A DNA stretch of 64,000 nt from Acidithiobacillus ferrooxidans ATCC 23270. Lineage in GTDB: Bacteria > Pseudomonadota > Gammaproteobacteria > Acidithiobacillales > Acidithiobacillaceae. Where the stretch lies: the NCBI RefSeq assembly GCF_000021485.1, contig NC_011761.1, positions 62,001 through 126,000 on the forward strand. Direction: 5' to 3'. A program made the position numbers and the translations under genes. The notes under the pieces are model-generated. The model was not told the DNA's origin. It saw nothing but the letters and a program-made list of their open reading frames with translations, and made no database searches. This document shows, one piece after another, positions 52,839 through 61,599 of this stretch (its first letter is position 1; the number at the start of each line of letters is the position of its first letter).

Positions 52839-53435
52839 TCAGCGCCTTTTGAAGGGACGTTCGCTGCCGTCCAGCAAACGGCGGATATTGCCGCGGTGCC
52901 GCCAGAGGATCAGTAGCGCCAGCACCAGAACGAGTAGCCGCATGCTCGTCGCGGCGGAGACCGCAAAGACGATAGGCACCGCGCCGACCGCCGCCAGCAG
53001 CGCCGCCAGTGATGAAACCCGCGTCACGGCGAACACCAGTATCCATACACCCAATATCGACAGGCCCAGTACCGGCAGGAGCGCCAGCAGAATACCCAGC
53101 GCCGTGGCCACCCCCTTGCCGCCGCGAAACCCAAAAAACACTGGATAGAGATGGCCGAGAAAGGTGGCGAGGGCCACCGCGGCCAGCGCCCAGTCCTCCA
53201 GTCCGAGCAGGCGGGCGATGACGATGGGGACGATGCCCTTGGTCAGGTCGCCGAGCAAAGTCAGCAAGGCGGCCTTTTTGCCACCGATGCGCAGGATATT
53301 GGTGGCGCCGGGATTGCCCGATCCGGACTGGCGCGGGTCCCCCAGACCCAGCGCGCGCGCCACCAGAATGGCGCTGGCAATGGAACCGACGGCATACCCC
53401 CCGCCGATCAGGGCAACATCCAGAAGAAGTGACAT
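52839..53435 (-). CDS. plsY: Glycerol-3-phosphate acyltransferase PlsY
   Basis: 198-residue membrane enzyme acylating glycerol-3-phosphate from acyl phosphate. Motifs: VGSIASAILVARALGLGDPRQSGSGNPGATNILR (SGNPGATN motif), FLGHLYPVFFGFRGGKGVATALG (HxxPxxxxFxGGKG) and several helices. Length and topology match the family. Divergent from folB, convergent with the TPR gene. Confidence 0.96.
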   Translation of the reverse strand: MSLLLDVALIGGGYAVGSIASAILVARALGLGDPRQSGSGNPGATNILRIGGKKAALLTLLGDLTKGIVPIVIARLLGLEDWALAAVALATFLGHLYPVFFGFRGGKGVATALGILLALLPVLGLSILGVWILVFAVTRVSSLAALLAAVGAVPIVFAVSAATSMRLLVLVLALLILWRHRGNIRRLLDGSERPFKRR

Positions 53436-53476
53436 GCAGTGCTTTGGCCGGGAAATTGGTTATTATAGGCCGAGCT

Positions 53477-53497
53477 GCGGCGGATTGCCGCTTTTTT
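53477..53497 (+). terminator. Intrinsic-terminator-like hairpin in the folB leader
   Basis: GCGGC (53477-53481) and GCCGC (53487-53491) pair around GGATT and are followed at once by TTTTTT (53492-53497). The folB ATG is only 11 bases further on, so transcription reaching folB from upstream must pass this hairpin. TATTAT near 53461 may be the -10 box. Confidence 0.5.
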
Positions 53498-53507
53498 CGG
53501 GATAACC

Positions 53508-53867
53508 ATGGATATTCTTTTTGTACGTGAACTGAAGGTGGACACCCGCATCGGCATCTACGACTGGGAACGTCAGGTCAAACAGACGGTGCTCATCGAT
53601 CTGGATATCGCTGGGGATGCGGGGGCCGCGGCGCGGACCGACAAGGTGGAGAACACCATCAACTACCAGACCATCTGCCAGCGCCTGGTCGCCCATATCG
53701 CCGCGTCGGAGGTGGAGCTGGTAGAGACCCTGGCCGAGCAGATCGCGGATATCGTTCGCGGTGAATTCGGCGCGACCTGGGTGCAGGTGACGGTGCACAA
53801 ACCCGCCGCCGTGCGCGGAACACGGGATGTGGGGGTGCGGATCGAGCGGGGCAGTCGCCTGCCCTGA
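53508..53867 (+). CDS. folB: Dihydroneopterin aldolase FolB
   Basis: 119 residues; cleaves dihydroneopterin in folate synthesis. MDILFVRELKVDTRIGIYDWERQVKQTV is the family N-terminus with the catalytic-site Glu in YDWER. INYQTICQRLVAHIAASEVELVETLAEQIADIV carries the substrate-binding Glu, and the VTVHKPAAVRGTRDVGVRIER end includes the catalytic Lys. Single gene; a pteridine reductase-like gene lies nearby at 55611. Confidence 0.95.
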   Translation: MDILFVRELKVDTRIGIYDWERQVKQTVLIDLDIAGDAGAAARTDKVENTINYQTICQRLVAHIAASEVELVETLAEQIADIVRGEFGATWVQVTVHKPAAVRGTRDVGVRIERGSRLP

Positions 53868-53884
53868 GCGACCAAAGGCCCTGG

Positions 53885-55225
53885 TCAGGCCGACACCACC
53901 ATCCCATATAAATCATGGGCATCCGCCCGGGTGATCGCCACCTCCACCCAGTCTCCGACCTGCAACCCCGCCGCCTTGCCCAGATGCACCACACCATCGA
54001 TCTCCGGGGCATCGCTGGCGGAGCGGGCGATGACTCTGCCGCCCCGGGCCATTGCATCCACCAGTACCCGCTGACGCTGGCCCACCCGGCGTTGTAGCCG
54101 CTGGCGGCTGATGGCTTCCTGCACGGCCATGAATGCGGCGCGGCGTTCCTCTTTGACCGGCTCCGGCACCGCTCCGGCGATCGCGTTGGCGGGCGCGCCT
54201 TCTACAGCGGAATAGGCGAAACAACCGACCCGATCCAGCTCTGCCGCCCGCAGAAAATCCAGTAACTCCGCAAAGTCCGCATCGGTCTCGCCGGGGAAGC
54301 CGACAATGAAGGTGCTGCGGATGATCAGGTCGGGCACCGCCTGGCGCCAGCCGAGAATCCGGTCGAGGGTTTTTTCGGCGGCGGCAGGGCGACGCATGGC
54401 CTTGAGGATGCGCGGACTGCCGTGCTGCAGGGGCACATCCAGATAGGGCAGAATTTTGCCTTCCGCCATCAGGGGCAGGAGTTCGTCGATGTGCGGGTAG
54501 GGGTATACGTAGTGCAGACGCACCCAGACGCCGAGTTCCCCCAGGGCCGCGCAGAGATCGGTGATGCGGGTCTTGAGCGGACGGCCGTTGTGAAAGGCGG
54601 TGCGGTATTTGCGGTCTACCCCGTAAGCGCCGGTGTCCTGAGAAATCACCAGCAGTTCTTTGGCGCCGCCCGCCACCAGCGCCTCGGCCTCGCGCAGAAT
54701 ATCGTCCGGCGCACGGCTGACCAGCTTGCCGCGCATGCTGGGAATGATGCAGAAACTGCAGGACTGATTGCAGCCCTCGGAGATTTTGAGGTAGGCGTAG
54801 TGGGGCGGCGTCAGGCGCAGGCCCTGGGGCGGCACCAGATCGGTGTAGGGATCGTGGGCCGGAGGGAGTGCCGCATGGATCGCGTCGAGCACGGCGCCAG
54901 CCTGGTTGGGGCCGGTGACGGCAAGCACCTTGGGATGGGCGCCGCGCACAAAGTCGCCGCCCTCGCGGGCACCCAGGCAACCGGTGACCACCACCTTGCC
55001 GTTCTCATCCAGCGCCTCGCCGATGGCCTCCAGGGATTCCTCCACCGCCGCGTCGATAAAGCCGCAGGTATTGACGACGACCACATCGGCGTTGGCGTAA
55101 TCCCCCACCAGCAGATAGCCCTCGGCGCGCAACTGGGTGAGGATGCGCTCGCTGTCCACCGTGGCCTTGGGGCAACCGAGGCTGACGAAGCCGACTTTGG
55201 GCGGCGTATTCGCGCCCGCCTTCAA
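53885..55225 (-). CDS. rimO: Ribosomal protein S12 methylthiotransferase RimO
   Basis: Radical-SAM enzyme that methylthiolates Asp of ribosomal protein S12. 446 residues from TTG 55225: N-terminal UPF0004 domain ([46 protein letters not shown]), radical-SAM cluster [23 protein letters not shown], and C-terminal TRAM domain. The TTG overlaps the nfu-like stop. The longer open frame to 55699 lacks similarity. Confidence 0.94.
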   Translation of the reverse strand: MKAGANTPPKVGFVSLGCPKATVDSERILTQLRAEGYLLVGDYANADVVVVNTCGFIDAAVEESLEAIGEALDENGKVVVTGCLGAREGGDFVRGAHPKVLAVTGPNQAGAVLDAIHAALPPAHDPYTDLVPPQGLRLTPPHYAYLKISEGCNQSCSFCIIPSMRGKLVSRAPDDILREAEALVAGGAKELLVISQDTGAYGVDRKYRTAFHNGRPLKTRITDLCAALGELGVWVRLHYVYPYPHIDELLPLMAEGKILPYLDVPLQHGSPRILKAMRRPAAAEKTLDRILGWRQAVPDLIIRSTFIVGFPGETDADFAELLDFLRAAELDRVGCFAYSAVEGAPANAIAGAVPEPVKEERRAAFMAVQEAISRQRLQRRVGQRQRVLVDAMARGGRVIARSASDAPEIDGVVHLGKAAGLQVGDWVEVAITRADAHDLYGMVVSA

Positions 55226-55605
55226 AAGGTATTGCTCACGTTGACCACGCCCGGAACGGCGCCGACGATACGCTCGACCACCTGTTTGAGATCGATGACG
55301 GCGTTGGGGCAGCCGGCGCAGGCGCCTTTCATGCGGACCCGCACGTCGCGTTCGATGATTTCCACCAGTTCGATATCGCCGCCATCGCGGTGGAGGATAT
55401 GGCGTACCGTCTGCACCGCCTCTGCCACAGCCGCAGGGTCGGGCAGGGGGTCGTCGGGACCGTAGCGTTTCTGGCGGTCGAGTCCGCGTTCGGCCATGGC
55501 CTGGGCGTGGGCGATTTTGGCCGCGGCGAGGGGGTCTTCCGCCTCCAGGGCGTCCAGTTCTTCTTCGCTGTAAAAGCGGATGGGGGATTTTACGGTTGAG
55601 CGCAT
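55222..55605 (-). CDS. NifU-like Fe-S cluster carrier protein
   Basis: 127 residues. The C-terminal NifU domain (about 55-125) has [20 protein letters not shown] followed by [20 protein letters not shown], containing the CxxC that holds a 4Fe-4S cluster. The N-terminal half is helical and charged, without the degenerate HesB domain of NfuA. It directly precedes rimO, which needs two 4Fe-4S clusters, suggesting dedicated cluster delivery. ATG 55605 is 5 bases after the upstream gene. Confidence 0.87.
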   Translation of the reverse strand: MRSTVKSPIRFYSEEELDALEAEDPLAAAKIAHAQAMAERGLDRQKRYGPDDPLPDPAAVAEAVQTVRHILHRDGGDIELVEIIERDVRVRMKGACAGCPNAVIDLKQVVERIVGAVPGVVNVSNTF

Positions 55606-55610
55606 GGCCG

Positions 55611-56351
55611 TCAATATAACATGCGGCCGCCATCGACGACGAGATTGTGGCCGGTGACGTAAGGCGCGTCGAAAAGCAGATAGGCGATGGCGCCGGCAAT
55701 ATCCTCCGGGCTGCCGACGCGCTTGAGGGCGTTGCGTTCGATGAGTCCCTGCTGGTCGCCGTCGGGCGGGTCCTTGTCCTCGGCCCAGAGCACCACGCCG
55801 GGCGAGACGCTGTTGACGCGGATCTCCGGCCCCAGCTCTTTGGCGAGGGCGCGGGTGAGGGCCAGCAGACCCGCCTTCGTCACACTGTAAGGCAGATAAC
55901 CGCGCAGGGGGATTTCGGCGTGGATGTCGCCGATGTTGACGACGGCGCCGCCGGTTTTTCGCAAATGCGGTGCGGCGACCTGGGTCAGAAAGAGTGGCGC
56001 GCGCAGATGCACGGCCTCCATCGCCGCCCAGTCTTCCGGCGTGATTTCGCCGAAAGGCGCAGGGGAGTACAACGAAGCGTTGTTGACGAGGCCGTCCAGG
56101 CAACCAAAATGCCCGATAGCGGCATCAATCAGGTGCGCTGGCGTTTCCGGGGCAGCCAGGTCGCCCGCGATCAACAAGGGTTCAGTTCCATGCCGCGCGC
56201 GCAACTCCTGCGCCAGGGCTTCGGCGTCTGCGGCGGATCGCTTATAATGCAGGGCGAGCTGGCAGCCTTCCGCGGCGAGCTGGCGGGCAATGGCGGCGCC
56301 TACCCTGCGGGCGGCGCCCGTGATGAGAACGACTTTTCCGGTAGCTTTCAA
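55611..56351 (-). CDS. Short-chain dehydrogenase, pteridine reductase (FolM)-like
   Basis: 246-residue NADPH-dependent SDR. The [19 protein letters not shown] cofactor motif has the TGxxxRxG form of pteridine reductases rather than TGxxxGxG. NNASLYSP and [19 protein letters not shown] (catalytic Tyr/Lys), then [14 protein letters not shown], and C-terminal [12 protein letters not shown] follow. It may reduce dihydrobiopterin or dihydrofolate. First gene of the leftward folM-like/nfu/rimO operon. Confidence 0.85.
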   Translation of the reverse strand: MKATGKVVLITGAARRVGAAIARQLAAEGCQLALHYKRSAADAEALAQELRARHGTEPLLIAGDLAAPETPAHLIDAAIGHFGCLDGLVNNASLYSPAPFGEITPEDWAAMEAVHLRAPLFLTQVAAPHLRKTGGAVVNIGDIHAEIPLRGYLPYSVTKAGLLALTRALAKELGPEIRVNSVSPGVVLWAEDKDPPDGDQQGLIERNALKRVGSPEDIAGAIAYLLFDAPYVTGHNLVVDGGRMLY

Positions 56352-56360
56352 GAGGTGTCC

Positions 56361-57488
56361 ATGCGCGTAGAGCGTCCCGATTTTTTAACCCATTCTCACG
56401 GGGCGCGCAAGACAAGTCTGCCCGCCCCGGACGCCGATGCGCTGGCCCACTCGTCCGCACTGCTGACCCATATCCGGCGGGAAATCGATGCCGCAGGCGG
56501 GATGATCCCCTTTCGTCGTTATATGGAGCTCGCCCTCTACACGCCGGGGCTGGGCTATTACATGGCGGGGCAGACCCGCTTCGGTGCGGCGGGCGACTTC
56601 GTCACGGCACCGGAAATGGGACGGGTGCTGGCCGCTGTGCTGGCCCGGACCCTGCAACCCGATCTGGGGCCGGATGGCATTCTGGAATTTGGCGGTGGGA
56701 GCGGCGCGCTGGCGGGCCAGATCCGGGACATTTTGCCGGACACCCCCTACACCCTGCTCGAACCCAGCCCCGATTTGCAGGCGCGGCAACGATCAGTCGT
56801 GACTGGTATTCAGCATCTGCAAACTCTGCCGGAGCACTGGCGCGGCGTGATGCTCGCCCACGAAGTGCTGGATGCCATGCCGGTGCAGGTGCTGGAGCTG
56901 GATGCCTCCGGGCAGTTGCACGAATGCGGCGTGCGCTGGAATGGCGAGGCACTGGATTGGGTGATGCTGCCTCCGCCGGTCGCTGCGCCTCTGGCGGCGC
57001 GGCTGGCGCCCTATGTAACGCATTGGCCCCGGCCCTATCGGACGGAAATCAATCTCACTGCCGAATCCTGGCTGCGCGAGGTCGCCGCCCGCCTGGACTC
57101 CGGCGCCATCCTTCTGATCGATTACGGGTACGAGGCCGCAGAGTTTTATCATCCCCAGCGGCAGATGGGCAGCCTGCGCGCCTATTATCGCCACCACTGG
57201 CTGGATGATCCCTTTTATCTGCCAGGCCTCTGCGACCTCACCGCCCATGTGGATTATACCGCGCTGATGACCGCTGCGGTGGAGGCCGGGCTGGAGGTGG
57301 CCTTTTATGGCCATCTCGCCCGTTTTCTGGTGGAACATGGGCTGGCCGAGGTGTATGGCACCCTTTGTGCGCAGGCGGGTGAGGACGGCCGCTTCGCCCT
57401 GAATAATGAGATCAAACGGCTCACCCTGCCGCAGGAAATGGGCGAAAGCTTCAAGGTATTGATTCTGAAAAAGCGGGAGAACACTTGA
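56361..57488 (+). CDS. NDUFAF7/MidA-like SAM-dependent methyltransferase
   Basis: 375 residues. MIPFRRYMELALYTPGLGYYMAGQTRFGAAGDFVTAPEM is the family signature. ILEFGGGSGALAGQI is the SAM-binding motif (about 113-125), VMLAHEVLDAMPVQVLE follows near 165, and LIDYGYEAAEFYHPQRQMGS near 258. Relatives methylate an Arg of a complex I subunit in mitochondria; the bacterial substrate is unproven. ATG 56361 has AAGAGGTG upstream; divergent from the SDR gene with a 9-base gap. Confidence 0.9.
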   Translation: MRVERPDFLTHSHGARKTSLPAPDADALAHSSALLTHIRREIDAAGGMIPFRRYMELALYTPGLGYYMAGQTRFGAAGDFVTAPEMGRVLAAVLARTLQPDLGPDGILEFGGGSGALAGQIRDILPDTPYTLLEPSPDLQARQRSVVTGIQHLQTLPEHWRGVMLAHEVLDAMPVQVLELDASGQLHECGVRWNGEALDWVMLPPPVAAPLAARLAPYVTHWPRPYRTEINLTAESWLREVAARLDSGAILLIDYGYEAAEFYHPQRQMGSLRAYYRHHWLDDPFYLPGLCDLTAHVDYTALMTAAVEAGLEVAFYGHLARFLVEHGLAEVYGTLCAQAGEDGRFALNNEIKRLTLPQEMGESFKVLILKKRENT

Positions 57489-57590
57489 CCAGCGAGACCA
57501 TGCAATTCAGGGTCAGGGACCGTCAGTCCGCACGGAGGCCGCGCGCCTGGAGCCATCTGTCATCCTGGCTGCGCAGGGGCCTCCTTTGGA

Positions 57591-58526
57591 TCAGTTGACG
57601 GTATATTCTGACTGATCGCTGTGGTGTTCCAGAACACCTTCCATCCATTGCCAGAAATGCCAGGTTACGAGGCACATCGTGGGCAGGGAAAGAAAAGTCA
57701 TCATCATTCCCGCAAGGTGTTCGTCCAACAACGGGGTCAGCCCCCAGAGCATATGGGACGATTGCGCGGGATTCATGCTCATGGCGCTCCAGAACCAGAT
57801 GCCACCCATCGCCATCATGGCCATTTCCATGATCCACACGTAAAGCGCCTTTTGCAAATGGTTACGCAGATTCGGCCACGATGGGAATACCTGAAGAGAT
57901 TGCATCCAGACAATGATTCCTGAAACCAGATAAACGCCCGGCAGCAAGGCAAAAACCAACGGACTTTTTAAGCCCAGGGACATCTGATCGGACATGTCCC
58001 ATATAACCAGTATCACGGCCAGAATGACTGCGGTAACGGAAGGGCGATGCATGAATCGCAACAGCTTCCAGAAGGCGCCGTTCGTTTTTTCATCAATCAG
58101 TTTAAAAGGAATTCCAAATACGATCAGTGGTGCCGCCAGTTCGAACTCTCCCATGAGTTTTAAGGTGTACAGCGTCATCGATTCAGGCACAAAGGCATTG
58201 AGCGGAGATTCCCAAAGAAACATCGTCATCAGGATTCCGGCAACAAATGTCCATACTTTCCACTTGGACCAGTTCGCGTCAGAGCCCCGATCTGCCATGT
58301 AGCGATCATATTGTAGAAAATAGTAGGCTATCACGCCGATGGCCCCGAGCCACGGAATGGGGTTGAGGTTCATCAGCAATAACGTGGTCAGCCCGACGGG
58401 TGCGCCTGCCAGCAGATATCCCGACGCATATAAGACAATCACCGCCAGCGATATCGGTAAGGCCGTTTTCCAACGCCGCATGAGACTACTCGCCCAAACC
58501 ATATATCCCATTTGCAACTGTTTCAT
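57591..58526 (-). CDS. CtaG-like (caa3-type oxidase assembly) membrane protein
   Basis: 311 residues with about eight helices. RFMHRPSVTAVILAVILVIWDMSDQ in the middle and WGLTPLLDEHLAGMMMTFLSLP near residue 270 resemble the conserved histidine/acidic segments of CtaG_Cox proteins, which deliver copper or assist assembly of heme-copper oxidases. It is methionine-rich, and no oxidase subunits lie in the window. Single gene; assignment by pattern only. Confidence 0.65.
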   Translation of the reverse strand: MKQLQMGYMVWASSLMRRWKTALPISLAVIVLYASGYLLAGAPVGLTTLLLMNLNPIPWLGAIGVIAYYFLQYDRYMADRGSDANWSKWKVWTFVAGILMTMFLWESPLNAFVPESMTLYTLKLMGEFELAAPLIVFGIPFKLIDEKTNGAFWKLLRFMHRPSVTAVILAVILVIWDMSDQMSLGLKSPLVFALLPGVYLVSGIIVWMQSLQVFPSWPNLRNHLQKALYVWIMEMAMMAMGGIWFWSAMSMNPAQSSHMLWGLTPLLDEHLAGMMMTFLSLPTMCLVTWHFWQWMEGVLEHHSDQSEYTVN

Positions 58527-59002
58527 GTCGCCACCTCTTCCTTTCGGTGTGTACGGTGCACCTCAATACCATACGGCAATTTTACCTAAAAACAAGGCAT
58601 GAATCGCGTCTTGGCGCTGCTCGCCCAACCCGTCCCCTGCAGTCATGCCGCCAGCGTAAATCCCAGCGCCGGCGTACCGCCGGCATGTTCCGGAATGCGG
58701 CAACATCTGATTCCTGCGACGTGAATAATCCTATGCCCACCAGAACTCCCGTAAAATGCGGCAAATTGTCGCACCCCGATATCAGGGGCATTGTGCTGTC
58801 TCTGGTGACAGCCGCTTGCCGGAATGGGTCGGGCTGTGCGTGTCCACACATGGTGGCCGGGGAAATGCAATACTTAGCTATTGGGACCGTCGCTCGTGGA
58901 GAGCTACCCCCCCTCCGCGTCCGACCTGGCAACAGCCCCTGATGCTGCCATTTCTTGCCGACCCGAGTCCCGGGCCTGGTAGGTAGAGTTGGCCGTTGCC
59001 CC
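58527..59002. other. 476-base region without a recognised gene
   Basis: Open frames here have no convincing ribosome sites or families. It contains a perfect hairpin GCCGGCG-TAC-CGCCGGC (58668-58684), a REP-like palindrome. Nothing else supported. Confidence 0.4.
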
Positions 59003-60394
59003 TCAAATCACCCGCGAGTAACGCACCGGCTTTTGCGCGAGGTAGGCGTCGAAGGCCATGCAGATATGGCGGATCAGCAGCCGCCCCTGCGGAGTGACCG
59101 TCAGGGTGTGAGCGTCCATGTGCAGGAGTCCATCACTCGCCATGGCCTCCAGGGCGGGCAGGCTGGCTGCGAAATGCTGGTGGAAATCCAGGCCGAACTG
59201 CCGGTTCAGCGCGGCGAAATCCAGGCTGAAATCGCAGATCAGACGGGTGATGATGTGGCGGCGCAGCAGGTCCTCGTCGCCCAGGTGCAGGCCGCGCTCC
59301 ACCGGTAGGTGGCCGCTCTCCAGGGTGGTGCCCCAGGTATCCAGATCCTTGATGTTCTGACTGTAGGTGGGACCGACCATGGCGATGGCGCTCATCCCGA
59401 AGGCCAACAGATCCGTCCCGGCATGGGTGGAGTAGCCCTGAAAATTGCGATACAGACTACCTTCCCGCTGTGCGATAGCCAATTCGTCATCGGGCAGGGC
59501 GAAGTGGTCCATGCCGATATAGAGATAACCGGCCTCCTGCAGGGTGGCGATGCTTTCGGCGAGGATGCGTAGCTTGGTGTCGGGACTGGGGATGTCCGCG
59601 TCGGGAATCCGCTTCTGGGGCGGGAACCGCTCCGGCAGGTGGGCATAATTGAAGACGGACAGGCGATCCGGACGCATGGCGAGAACCGCTTCCAGCGTCC
59701 GGGCAAAGCTTTCCGGGGTCTGCAGGGGCAGGCCGTAGATCAGATCGAGGCTGACGGAGCGAAAGCCAAGCTGGCGCGCCTCGCCGATGACACCCGCAGT
59801 GAGTGCAAAACTCTGTTCGCGATGCACGGCTTTCTGCACCGCCGTATCCAGATCCTGCACCCCGATGCTGATGCGGTTGAAGCCGAAGTCGCGGAGGAGG
59901 CGGAGCGTGCCGGGCTCCAGCGCGCGCGGGTCGATTTCGATGCCGTATTCACCTCGATCATCCGGGAGCAAAAGGAAGTGTTTGCGGATGCTGTCCAGGA
60001 GGACGGTCATGTCATGCCGGCGGAGGAAAGTGGGAGTGCCGCCGCCGAAATGCAGTTGGTCCACGGGACGGTTGCCGTCGATGTGGGCGCGCGTCAGGGC
60101 CATTTCCTGGTCCAGATGGGCGACATAGGGTGTTCCCCATTCGTGGTGGCGGGTGACCACCTTGGTGCAGGCGCAGTAAAAACACAGATGCTCGCAAAAG
60201 GGGATATGGAAGTATAGAGAGAGTGGGCGACCGCTGGTATTGGAGCGGTCGAGCGCGCCTTGCAGCGATCTTTCATCGAAATCTTCGCGGAAATGGGGGG
60301 CTGTGGGGTACGAGGTGTAGCGCGGCCCCGGCTGGTCGTAACGGCGGATGAGTTCCGGGTCGAAAATCAGGCTTTGGGTGGGCGTTATGGTCAT
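59003..60394 (-). CDS. hemN: Oxygen-independent coproporphyrinogen III oxidase HemN
   Basis: 463-residue radical-SAM enzyme converting coproporphyrinogen III to protoporphyrinogen IX without oxygen. N-terminal YDQPGPRYTSYPTAPHF is diagnostic of true HemN; the cluster motif is CEHLCFYCAC (CX3CX2CXC), then LHFGGGTPTFL and GIEIDPR. GYSTHAGTDLLAFGMSAI near 320 is also typical. It lies downstream of metR by 37 bases and may be co-transcribed. Confidence 0.96.
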   Translation of the reverse strand: MTITPTQSLIFDPELIRRYDQPGPRYTSYPTAPHFREDFDERSLQGALDRSNTSGRPLSLYFHIPFCEHLCFYCACTKVVTRHHEWGTPYVAHLDQEMALTRAHIDGNRPVDQLHFGGGTPTFLRRHDMTVLLDSIRKHFLLLPDDRGEYGIEIDPRALEPGTLRLLRDFGFNRISIGVQDLDTAVQKAVHREQSFALTAGVIGEARQLGFRSVSLDLIYGLPLQTPESFARTLEAVLAMRPDRLSVFNYAHLPERFPPQKRIPDADIPSPDTKLRILAESIATLQEAGYLYIGMDHFALPDDELAIAQREGSLYRNFQGYSTHAGTDLLAFGMSAIAMVGPTYSQNIKDLDTWGTTLESGHLPVERGLHLGDEDLLRRHIITRLICDFSLDFAALNRQFGLDFHQHFAASLPALEAMASDGLLHMDAHTLTVTPQGRLLIRHICMAFDAYLAQKPVRYSRVI

Positions 60395-60431
60395 CGGTTT
60401 TCGGCTCCGTCGAAACGCGGTTGCAGGGCGA

Positions 60432-61364
60432 TCATAAGCCTGAAATATCCTTTACCCCAAGCAGGTTGGCCGCCACGCTGGCGCGGATTTCGGCGAGGAA
60501 AGCCTGCATGTGCGGCTGCTCCGCCTGCTCCGCCGTGGTGGCCGCTTGCAGCGTTTGCCAGAGACCCTGCGATCCTAGAGGAATGGCGCGGACATAGTTT
60601 TTTTCGCCGTAACTTCCCACCGCCCAGGCTGGTAACGCGGCGATGCCCTGCCCGGAGGCGACGAGCTGAAGAATGATGACGGTGAGCTCCGCGTGGCGCC
60701 GCCGCCAGGGCTGGATACCCGCGGGCTGGAGAAACTCGCGAAAAAGATCGAGGCGGCGATCCTCTACCGGGTAGGTGATCAGGGTTTCTTCCAGAAAGTC
60801 CGCGGGGGTCAGAAAGCTGCGTTCCGCCAGAGGGTGCCGCGGATTGACCAGTGCGACGACTTCATAAGCGAAGAGCGGGTGCACGACAATATCGCAGCCC
60901 ATGGCGTCCGGGGCGGTCAACACCATGAGGTCGGCCTGATGGCTCTGGAGCAGGGGTAAGGGATCCTGCTGAAAACCCGAAACCAGATCCATTTCCACGT
61001 CCGGCCAGTTCTCGCGAAAGTGGTTCATGGCGGGCGTCAGCCAGTCGAAGCAGGTATGGCATTCGACGGCGATACGCAGGCGGCCGCTGTTGCCTGCTGC
61101 CCGCCGTCGCAGTTCCTCCTGCATCTGCCGGATACGCGGCAGCACTTCCCGGGCCACGGCGAGCAAGGCCTCTCCGGCGGGGCTCATGCGTAACTGCGCG
61201 CCACGTTCCCGATCCAGGAGATTGACACCATATTCTGCTTCCAGCCCGCGCAACTGGTGGGAGAGCGCGGATTGGGTGAGGTGCAGGCGTTGCGCCGCCG
61301 CGGCGAGGCTGCCGAACTGGGCGACTGCCTCCATAGTGCGCAGGTGACGGATTTCCAGTGGCAT
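60432..61364 (-). CDS. metR: LysR-type regulator MetR
   Basis: 310 residues from ATG 61364. N-terminal helix-turn-helix GSLAAAAQRLHLTQSALSHQLRGLE, then LRIAVECHTCFDWLTPAMNHFRENWPDVEMDL, which is distinctive of MetR (CH-x-C-x2-WL-x-PA), and ETLITYPVEDRRLDLFREFLQPAG. MetR uses homocysteine as coactivator for methionine biosynthesis genes; no met gene is adjacent here. Divergent from the porin gene. Confidence 0.9.
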   Translation of the reverse strand: MPLEIRHLRTMEAVAQFGSLAAAAQRLHLTQSALSHQLRGLEAEYGVNLLDRERGAQLRMSPAGEALLAVAREVLPRIRQMQEELRRRAAGNSGRLRIAVECHTCFDWLTPAMNHFRENWPDVEMDLVSGFQQDPLPLLQSHQADLMVLTAPDAMGCDIVVHPLFAYEVVALVNPRHPLAERSFLTPADFLEETLITYPVEDRRLDLFREFLQPAGIQPWRRRHAELTVIILQLVASGQGIAALPAWAVGSYGEKNYVRAIPLGSQGLWQTLQAATTAEQAEQPHMQAFLAEIRASVAANLLGVKDISGL

Positions 61365-61505
61365 GAGGATCCCAGTGAGCAACAGATCAGGTTGCAGTTT
61401 CCCACGAACATTGGGTAATGCAAAGACTTTTGGGGATGATGGGGATTTCGACGCGCGGCACCCCGTTCGCCGAAGGTGATCGATGACTGTATTTATAGAA
61501 AGATA

Positions 61506-61561
61506 ACGTCATAAAAAGTTCATGAAAATGTCATAATAGTGTCATGTTGGCCCTTTACCAT
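61506..61561 (+). promoter_or_regulatory. Tandem Pho-box-like array and -10 box of the porin gene
   Basis: Four half sites start every 11 bases: ACGTCAT (61506), AGTTCAT (61517), ATGTCAT (61528) and GTGTCAT (61539). The second pair, with its linker, matches the Pho-box consensus (CTGTCATAWAWCTGTCAY) at 15 of 18 positions, the first pair at 13. TACCAT (61556-61561) lies 10 bases after the last unit, the normal placing of the -10 box in PhoB-activated promoters that lack a -35. Confidence 0.65.
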
Positions 61562-61599
61562 GGATGGCATCATTTCAAAAACACCAAAGGGGGGTTGTT

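Noticed and set aside
55647-56360. N-terminal extension of the NDUFAF7-like gene by 238 codons
   Set aside because: Overlaps the pteridine reductase-like gene on the other strand and has no similarity; family start and ribosome site support 56361.
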